A stretch of 56,931 nucleotides of DNA from Candidatus Woesearchaeota archaeon (lineage in GTDB: Archaea; Nanobdellota; Nanobdellia; Woesearchaeales; UBA10216): positions 1-56,931 of the forward strand of contig JACPBS010000015.1 of NCBI GenBank assembly GCA_016180195.1. The letters run 5' to 3'. Of the stretch, positions 51,207 through 56,931 are shown piece after piece; position 1 is the stretch's first letter; every line of letters starts with the position of its first letter. A model generated the notes under the pieces. The model made no database searches, was not told the origin of the DNA, and saw only the letters and a list, made by a program, of their open reading frames with translations. The position numbers and the translations under genes were made by a program.

Positions 51207-52370
51207 TTATTGATTGCGATTATTTTGGCCAAAAGATGCCTTGTATACCGCCTTGGAAACAGCCGGGACCACTTTCTTGTCCAGGTTTCCAACAATGATC
51301 CTTTCCCTTGTTGGCTTTATGAGGGATGCTATTGCTTCTGCTGCAGCTATCTTCATTTCATCGGTTATTTTTTTGGCCCTTGAGTCAAGCGTTCCCCTGA
51401 ATATCCCCGGGAAACATAGCGAGTTGTTGATCTGGTTCGGGTAATCTGATCTTCCAGTTGCTATTACCAACGCACCTCCTTTTTTCGCATCCTCAGGCAT
51501 TATTTCCGGGATCGGGTTTGCTAACGCGAATATGATTGGCTTGTTCATTGTTCTGACCATGGCAGTACTCAGCACCTTAGGGGCTGAAAGGCCTATAAAA
51601 ACATCCTTGCCTTTTATGATTTCGGCAAGGCTGCCTTTTTCCATGCATGTGTTTGTTTTTTTTGATATTTCTTCCTTGTAGCTGTTCATTCCTTCTTTTC
51701 TTCCCTTGTAGATGGCCCCTGAGCTGTCGATGATCGTTATGTTTCTTATCCCGTATTTAAGTAGGAGATTTGCAGTTGCTATTCCCGCCGCACCTGCCCC
51801 GTTGATTACGACTTTTGTTTCCTCTATCCTCTTTTTAGTGACTTTTAGCGCATTTATCAGGCCGGCAAGGACTGCTGTTGCGGTCCCGTGCTGGTCGTCA
51901 TGGACAACAGGTATGTCAAGTTCCTTTTTGAGCCTCTCCTCGATGTAGAAGCATTTCGGGGCCTCGATGTCCTCGAGGTTTATCCCTCCAAACACGGGGG
52001 ATATGTTTTTTACGGTCTCTATGATTGCCTCAGGGTCTTGCGTCCCTATGCATATCGGGAATGCGTCTATGTTCGCGAGTTGCTTGAACAGAAGGCATTT
52101 GCCTTCCATGACAGGCAGCGCAGCCTCTGCCCCTATGTTCCCGAGGCCCAACACCCTGCTTCCGTCTGTAACAACTGCGATGGAATTGCCTTTCATGGTG
52201 TATTTGTATGCTAGGTTCCTGTCCCTTGCGATTTCCCGGCAAGGCTCTGCAACTCCGGGTGTGTACGCTATGGCCAAGTCCAGGCTGTTTTTTACCGGGA
52301 ACTTGACATTTATCCCTATCTTTCCTTTCAGGCGTTCGTGTTCCAGGAGCGCTTTTTTATTAATGTCCAT
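51207..52370 (-). CDS. NAD(P)-dependent malic enzyme
   Basis: Protein of 387 aa, the compact bacterial/archaeal form. Oxidative decarboxylation of malate to pyruvate. AYTPGVAEPCREIA and TDGSRVLGLGNIG (N-domain), VHDDQHGTATAVLAG, Rossmann motif INGAGAAGIATANLL, and NPIPEIMPEDA with TGRSDYPNQINNSLCFPG. All key catalytic Lys/Asp residues lie in these blocks. Its start is 10 bases after the NYN gene. Confidence 0.95.
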   Translation of the reverse strand: MDINKKALLEHERLKGKIGINVKFPVKNSLDLAIAYTPGVAEPCREIARDRNLAYKYTMKGNSIAVVTDGSRVLGLGNIGAEAALPVMEGKCLLFKQLANIDAFPICIGTQDPEAIIETVKNISPVFGGINLEDIEAPKCFYIEERLKKELDIPVVHDDQHGTATAVLAGLINALKVTKKRIEETKVVINGAGAAGIATANLLLKYGIRNITIIDSSGAIYKGRKEGMNSYKEEISKKTNTCMEKGSLAEIIKGKDVFIGLSAPKVLSTAMVRTMNKPIIFALANPIPEIMPEDAKKGGALVIATGRSDYPNQINNSLCFPGIFRGTLDSRAKKITDEMKIAAAEAIASLIKPTRERIIVGNLDKKVVPAVSKAVYKASFGQNNRNQ

Positions 52371-52380
52371 CTTAGAATTC

Positions 52381-52881
52381 CTACATCAGGAACTTCTTGT
52401 TGCCGTCCATGTCTGTAAACCTGTCTGCTTCCTCGATCAGTTTCTTTGAGGCTGTCTTGCCGAATGCCATCACTTCAACCCTGCAGCCGAGAGCTCTTCT
52501 AAGGTGCTGTAGTAGCGGCAGGAAATCTCCGTCTCCGGAGATAAGGACTATGGTATCAAGCCTGGGTGCGAGTTCTATTGCGTCCATCGCTATGCCGATG
52601 TCCCAGTCCCCTTTTTTTGCTCCGCCTATGAATATCTGGAGGTCTTTTGCCCTGACCTCATATCCTATGTTCTCAAGTGCATCGAAAAAGTTTGATTCGT
52701 CCTTCACGTCTGCCTTTATGACATAGGCTATTGCACGTATCAGCTTCCTTCCGCCGACTGCTGTTTTCAGTATTTCCCTGAAGTTTACTTTTGTGTTGTA
52801 CAGGTTCTTGGCCGAGTAATACAGGTTTTGCACATCAACGAAAATGCCCACTCTTTGTTCCTTATGTATGTTTGCTACCAT
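52381..52881 (-). CDS. NYN-domain protein (LabA/DUF88 family)
   Basis: Protein of 166 aa. GIFVDVQNLYYSAKNL holds the first catalytic Asp, GDWDIGIAMDAIELA the second acidic cluster, and LISGDGDFLPLL the third (SGDGDF). These are the acidic residues of PIN-like NYN ribonucleases. Probably cleaves or binds RNA. First gene of an operon with malic enzyme and DUF411. Confidence 0.9.
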   Translation of the reverse strand: MVANIHKEQRVGIFVDVQNLYYSAKNLYNTKVNFREILKTAVGGRKLIRAIAYVIKADVKDESNFFDALENIGYEVRAKDLQIFIGGAKKGDWDIGIAMDAIELAPRLDTIVLISGDGDFLPLLQHLRRALGCRVEVMAFGKTASKKLIEEADRFTDMDGNKKFLM

Positions 52882-53053
52882 GATTTCACCTTTTTCTAAA
52901 ATAATTTGTATAATGATATTCCCTGATCAAACAGTGTTCCAGACCTCATCGAATTTGTTTTCCATACTGTTTTGCGATTTTTTAGGAAGTTTCATCATTT
53001 CATGAATAAAAATATTCTTACTTATATGCTTTTCTGAACAAAAGCTGTAGAAA

Positions 53054-54043
53054 TCACTTCCTTGCATTGCCAGAGCCTTCGAAATGCGCGACCTTGCTGC
53101 CGTATAGGGCTGCATTAACCCTGGTTCCGTAGTCTGCAGCTGGCGAAACTGGCTTGTTCAGCTCTGTTCTTGCGAATGCGCTCACTATTTCTTCTATTCT
53201 TCTCGGTGTTGCCTCATTTACCACGTCAAGCCCGCAACTATTTGCGGCTAATTCGGAGACAGCCCCCTGTCCTGCAATTCCCTTTGCCATTCCCTTTTCA
53301 TTGCTGATGTACAGGCTGCTATTGCCATAACCCTCAAGGAAAACCTGTAGATCCCTTGTTTGGGGGTCGATATAAACGACCAGATGTCCGAGTATGGATC
53401 CTCTTCCTGAGTTCCTGGGTATCGAATTAAGCCTGTCAAGGTATTGGTTTGCCTTTTCCTGATAGCGGCCTGAATACAATAAAGCTGCCAGGTTATTTCT
53501 TTCCCTGACGTCATCAAAAACTCCCGATGATGCAACATTTTCTATATGCCCCCAAAGTTCCTGCTGGGTTTGTGATCTAACCCTTGCCGATGGAAACGCG
53601 TATAATTGCCTGCCAAAATCAAGCGGTGTGCTGTTAGTTCCACCTCCTTGGTATAGGCAGCTTAGGTTTTGAGTTTGGATAGTAGTCCTAGCCGGGATAA
53701 TTGAGGTTTGAATTGTCATCCTTGGCTGTTCCCCTTCTTTTTGCGGGATCAGGACAACTCCTGCTGGCACCAGAACAGGGTATCTGCCTGTATTTGTTAT
53801 GGAAGCGTCGGATATTCCTCCTGTTGCTTCGATTTCAATACTTCTATGCCTGACAGCCTGTTCCCATGTTACCAGAACAAGATCGTATCCTTTTGCTACG
53901 TAAAGTGGAATTACTGCAGCACCGGGACCAACCCTGACAGGGTCTCCGGTTTCGTGCGCTTCCAGAAATTTCTCAAGAGTTCTAGGATTAGTTTCCAGTT
54001 CTTGTGATGGGGTTTTTTTGTTAAACGGCCATTTAAACAACAT
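53054..54043 (-). CDS. ARPP-1-like (DUF6569-like) protein
   Basis: Protein of 329 aa, mainly beta. Residues 85-140 (SITNTGRYPVLVPAGVVLI then QTSIIPARTTIQTQNLSCL) follow the pattern of ARPP-1 domains: a strand with asparagine, the loop before a variable basic segment, and a cysteine-containing strand. Function unknown. It is separated from the NYN operon by 170 bases with a short AT-rich gap and nothing clear in it. Confidence 0.5.
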   Translation of the reverse strand: MLFKWPFNKKTPSQELETNPRTLEKFLEAHETGDPVRVGPGAAVIPLYVAKGYDLVLVTWEQAVRHRSIEIEATGGISDASITNTGRYPVLVPAGVVLIPQKEGEQPRMTIQTSIIPARTTIQTQNLSCLYQGGGTNSTPLDFGRQLYAFPSARVRSQTQQELWGHIENVASSGVFDDVRERNNLAALLYSGRYQEKANQYLDRLNSIPRNSGRGSILGHLVVYIDPQTRDLQVFLEGYGNSSLYISNEKGMAKGIAGQGAVSELAANSCGLDVVNEATPRRIEEIVSAFARTELNKPVSPAADYGTRVNAALYGSKVAHFEGSGNARK

Positions 54044-54084
54044 TTTAGGCAGTTACTACTTTTTAGTATAAATTTCTTTTGCTT

Positions 54085-54405
54085 TTAGTCTCTGCCATGG
54101 CCGTTGTAGCTTAGCTCATTGGCAGTTGCCCTGTCAGTCATGGAAGTCTCCTGTCCTGAAATATGCAAAAGGTCAAGAACTGCAGGATCAACTTTGTAGG
54201 CGTGGGCTGATGGCGTGATATGAATAAGCCGAGCCTTTCAGATTTCCTTCTTTGCGCCATGTTTGAGAATCCTTTCGAATTTATCAGGCCATGTACTGCA
54301 GCGCGATACGCAACAAAAATATGCTTGATAATTTGAACCGTTGATAACCGGCAATTCTCCATTGCCCTTGATGTACTTTATTATTTCCTCCAATGGCTCA
54401 GTCAT
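54085..54405 (-). pseudogene. Frameshifted paralogue of the adjacent small gene
   Basis: Three frames together give a copy of the 102-aa neighbour: EPLEEIIKYIKGNGELPVIN and GSNYQAYF, then (shift in the T run near 54315) VAYRAAVHGLINSKG and RRKSERLGLFIS, then (shift near 54230) ITPSAHAYKVDPAVLDLLH and SMTDRATANELSYNGHG. The first frame stops in AKKEI. Two single-base indels break it. Tandem duplication with decay, or sequencing errors. Confidence 0.65.
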
Positions 54406-54436
54406 GTTTTTTAGAATTTTAAATATTCGGTCATGA

Positions 54437-54745
54437 TTAGTGCCCTTGATATGGCAGCTCGACTGCATTTCCCCTGTCAGGGGTTCCTCTTGCGCCGGAG
54501 TTGTAGAATAATTCGGCCACTCTTTTGTCAACAGTTCTTTCCGGAGGCTCATAATTTGAGATGTAAAGGCCCAAAAAATGGGACCTTTCCCGTTGGTCAT
54601 CCCTTTTAAAAGAGCCTGATCTGATCATTGATTGGACCGCTTGTCGATAGGCAGTTTTGTATTCTTCATAATTTGGACGGCTGACTTCAGGCATTTTCCC
54701 GCCATCTTTTATGTAGTGGATAATCTCGTCTATTGTGTTCGCCAT
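54437..54745 (-). CDS. Hypothetical protein, intact member of a tandem pair, 102 aa
   Basis: Small soluble protein: TIDEIIHYIKDGGKMPEVSR, YKTAYRQAVQSMIRSG, SHFLGLYISNYEP and the Gly-rich end NAVELPYQGH. No family recognised. It has a decayed paralogue 32 bases downstream (see that entry). It is divergent from the DNA polymerase gene. Confidence 0.6.
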   Translation of the reverse strand: MANTIDEIIHYIKDGGKMPEVSRPNYEEYKTAYRQAVQSMIRSGSFKRDDQRERSHFLGLYISNYEPPERTVDKRVAELFYNSGARGTPDRGNAVELPYQGH

Positions 54746-54787
54746 GTTTTTCAGAATAAGTGTTTTCCTTTATAAATTTGACTGAAA

Positions 54788-54797
54788 CTTTATATAA
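54788..54797 (+). promoter_or_regulatory. TATA box of the DNA polymerase gene
   Basis: CTTTATATAA, 22-31 bases before the ATG at 54819, fitting a leaderless mRNA. Confidence 0.55.
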
Positions 54798-54818
54798 ACT
54801 GCTTTCCTTACGTCGGTC

Positions 54819-56931
54819 ATGCAGCTGAAATTTTATCCTATCGATGTTTCTTACAGGGTTATAAGGGATATTGCGGTCTTGCACCTTTTTGGGCGTGCTT
54901 TTGACGGGAGCCAGGTGTGCGTCATTGATGAGTCATTTGAGCCTTATTTCTGGATGACTGGTGCTGATCGAGAGGAAATAGAGGCTCTTTCCGTCAAGCG
55001 CATTGATGCGGAGATCAGAGTGAAGAGGGTGGAGGTTCACAGGAAAAAATTCATTGGGAAGGAGGTTAATGCGCTTAAGGTTTTTGCGTCACTTCCTTCA
55101 GATATTCCTATTCTTAGGGAGTCGGCAAGGAGGTTTGGGAATGTTTTTGAGGCTGATTTCCTTTTTCCAAGGAGGTACATGGTGGACAGGAACATAACCC
55201 CTTTGTCGCTTTACGAGGCCGAAGGCGAGTTTGTCCCGGGCTTTAACTATAAGGTCCCGGTTTTCAGGGCTTCAAGCATATCAAGATCAGGCGAGGATAT
55301 GCTTCCTTCATTCAGGGTGCTTTCGCTCGATATAGAGACCCACAGCGCGTTTGGCAAGGGCATAGTGCCTGAGGAGCAGCCTATCATAATGCTTGCTTTG
55401 GCGGGCGATAATTTCAGGAAGGTTATCACCTGGAAAAGGTTCAAGACTGATCTTGATTATGTTGAATTCGTCGGTAGCGAGCTTGAGCTTATTGAGAGCT
55501 TCAAGAGGTTCATCGCTGATTACAGGCCTGACATCGTTGCGGGGTATTATTCTGACGGTTTTGACTTTCCCTACCTGGCCAGCAGGGCTGAGAAGTATAA
55601 GATCCAGCTTGACCTGGGCCTTGATAATTCGCCTTTGAGGATCATGAGGAGGCAAAACCCTTCTGCTGAGATAACCGGGATGATTCATTTCGATGTTTTC
55701 ATGTTTGTCAGGAAGATATTCGGGAGGTCGATGGAAACAGGCATCTATGACCTGAATTCCGTTGCTTCCGAGATACTTGATGAGGGTAAGGAGAAGGTTG
55801 ACTTGGCGGATCTGTATGATGCATGGAATAACAATGACGGGCTGGAGAGGTTTTGTTCCTATAACCTTCAGGACGCGGTTCTTACGCTCAAGCTCGCAGG
55901 GAAGCTCCTTCCGAATCTCATTGAGCTGGTCAAGGTTGTCGGCCTTTCTGTTTTTGATGTGAGCAGGATGAGCTTCTCGCAGCTTGTTGAATGGCATCTT
56001 ATTGGCGAGGCCAGGAATTTCAATGAGATGGTGCCGAACAAGCCTGAATTTTCGGAGTCAAGGCAGAGGATTGAACGTACTTATGAGGGTGCATTTGTTT
56101 TCAAGCCTACCCCGGGACTTTACAGGGATGTGGCTGTTTTTGATTTCCGGAGCCTGTACCCCACCATCATTTCAGCGCACAACATAAGCCCGGAGACAAT
56201 GAATTGTGAATGCTGTACTGGCCAGGACATTGTTCCTGGGGAAAAGATGTGGTTTTGCAGGAAAAGGAAGGGTTTCATTTCTACTGTTATTGAAAGCCTC
56301 ATAATCAGGAGGATGCGGATAAAGGAGATAATGAAGTCCTCTGAGAAAAGCAAGATGCTTAAGGCAAGGGAGGGGGCATTGAAGACAATTGCGAATTCGA
56401 TGTATGGGTATATGGGCTTTTTTGCGGCAAGGTGGTACTGCTTGGATTGCGCAAGGAGCATCACTGCATTTGGAAGGCATTATATCACGGAAGTGATTGG
56501 AAAGGCGGAAAAGAATGGCTTCAAGGTGATTTACTCTGATACAGACTCCATTTTTATAGCTTTGTCGGGGAAGAGCAGGTATGATGCCGAACATTTTGTT
56601 GATGAGATAAACAGGTCTTTGCCTGGGCTAATGGAGATGGAGTCGCAGGGCTTTTATCCATGCGGCCTTTTTGTCGGCACAAAGGACAAGGGCCTTGGCG
56701 CGAAGAAAAAATATGCTTTGCTCGGAGAGGACGGCAGCGTAAGGATACGTGGCTTTGAGACTGTCAGGAGAAACCTTTCGCTTGTTTCGAAGGAGGTGCA
56801 GGAAACAGTTTTGGGGATAATCCTGCGGGAAAATGATGTTGAGAAGGCATTAGGCTATGCTAAGGAAACGATAGAGGCGATAAGGAGGAGGGAGGTTCCT
56901 TTGGAAAAGATGATAATAAGGACGCAGCTTC
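54819..56931 (+). CDS. polB: Family-B DNA polymerase (truncated by window end)
   Basis: The frame is open for 704 codons to the right edge. Exonuclease motifs: LSLDIETHS (Exo I), YYSDGFDFPYL (Exo II, with the expected Asp), and YNLQDAVL (Exo III). Polymerase motifs in order: FDFRSLYPTII (A), KTIANSMYGYMG (B) and IYSDTDSIF (C). This is a proofreading replicative polymerase of the archaeal PolB type. The thumb continues beyond the window. Start chosen at ATG 54819 from TATA spacing. Confidence 0.95.
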   Translation, partial: MQLKFYPIDVSYRVIRDIAVLHLFGRAFDGSQVCVIDESFEPYFWMTGADREEIEALSVKRIDAEIRVKRVEVHRKKFIGKEVNALKVFASLPSDIPILRESARRFGNVFEADFLFPRRYMVDRNITPLSLYEAEGEFVPGFNYKVPVFRASSISRSGEDMLPSFRVLSLDIETHSAFGKGIVPEEQPIIMLALAGDNFRKVITWKRFKTDLDYVEFVGSELELIESFKRFIADYRPDIVAGYYSDGFDFPYLASRAEKYKIQLDLGLDNSPLRIMRRQNPSAEITGMIHFDVFMFVRKIFGRSMETGIYDLNSVASEILDEGKEKVDLADLYDAWNNNDGLERFCSYNLQDAVLTLKLAGKLLPNLIELVKVVGLSVFDVSRMSFSQLVEWHLIGEARNFNEMVPNKPEFSESRQRIERTYEGAFVFKPTPGLYRDVAVFDFRSLYPTIISAHNISPETMNCECCTGQDIVPGEKMWFCRKRKGFISTVIESLIIRRMRIKEIMKSSEKSKMLKAREGALKTIANSMYGYMGFFAARWYCLDCARSITAFGRHYITEVIGKAEKNGFKVIYSDTDSIFIALSGKSRYDAEHFVDEINRSLPGLMEMESQGFYPCGLFVGTKDKGLGAKKKYALLGEDGSVRIRGFETVRRNLSLVSKEVQETVLGIILRENDVEKALGYAKETIEAIRRREVPLEKMIIRTQL

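Noticed and set aside
52882-53053. Short ORF in the gap before the ARPP-1-like gene
   Set aside because: Fewer than 25 plausible codons, no promoter and overlap with the end of the neighbouring gene in another frame.
54097-54200. tRNA-like start (TGTAGCTTAGCTCATTGGCA) on the plus strand
   Set aside because: No matching T arm or acceptor 3' strand was found, and the minus strand here reads as the tail of a decayed paralogue protein.

Overview
The window is archaeal and looks like a small-genome lineage, possibly DPANN, although the phylum cannot be fixed from these data. The evidence is the archaeal gene set: RNA polymerase with split A'/A'' and B'/B'' subunits plus H, archaeal NusA, ribosomal proteins L30e, L15e, L10e and P1-type L12, a family-B DNA polymerase, Lhr and Rad50. 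BRE/TATA-like boxes lie 20-35 bases before many start codons, which suggests leaderless mRNAs. All four tRNA genes found (Lys-UUU, Asp-GUC, Tyr-GUA, Pro-GGG) are interrupted by introns, several of them in the D or T loop rather than the anticodon loop.

Layout. 0.1-9.9 kb: metallophosphoesterase, a small zinc-ribbon gene pair, a frame-broken lycopene cyclase domain, an orphan coiled-coil gene, Lhr helicase, a membrane-anchored surface protein, a SpoIIM-like membrane protein, a METTL25/RRNAD1-like methyltransferase and an HD hydrolase. 10.1-19.0 kb, minus strand: two intron-containing tRNA genes followed by rpoH-rpoB''-rpoB'-rpoA'-rpoA''-rpl30e-nusA-rps12. 19-26 kb: parvulin, a HEPN/MNT pair, tRNA-Tyr, a frameshifted surface protein, and a cluster of asparaginase-like, YbaK-like, Lrp/AsnC and stand-alone class I aminoacyl-tRNA-synthetase-like genes. 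26.1-31.2 kb: an accessory array of three modules of about 1.5-1.6 kb. Each is bounded by a degenerate copy of the 3' end of tRNA-Pro and by GTTTGTGG-type repeats, and the modules carry nucleotidyltransferase/GNAT, HEPN/MNT plus a decayed tRNA-binding protein, and a DUF4143-type ATPase.

31.2-45.9 kb: a methyltransferase/Rad50/phosphoglucose-mannose isomerase operon, an EamA transporter, the L1-L10-L12 operon, L15e, a DUF1385 protein, a compact NHEJ operon (DUF1328, Ku, LigD-type ligase), AlaX, a GDT1-type cation transporter, an RNase-H-fold exonuclease, a RibL-type nucleotidyltransferase and L10e. 45.9-56.9 kb: a NOG1-type GTPase coupled to a kinase-like membrane protein, a tandem pair of small paralogues, an operon of NYN nuclease, malic enzyme, DUF411 and a wrecked epimerase, an ARPP-1-like protein, a second tandem paralogue pair with one decayed copy, and a DNA polymerase B running off the right edge.

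The housekeeping genes form normal archaeal operons. The most unusual features are the tRNA-Pro module array, the multi-intron tRNAs, the Ku/ligase operon and the aaRS-like/deacylase/amidase cluster. Several genes are broken by single-base frameshifts; read-level evidence is needed to separate true decay from sequencing error.
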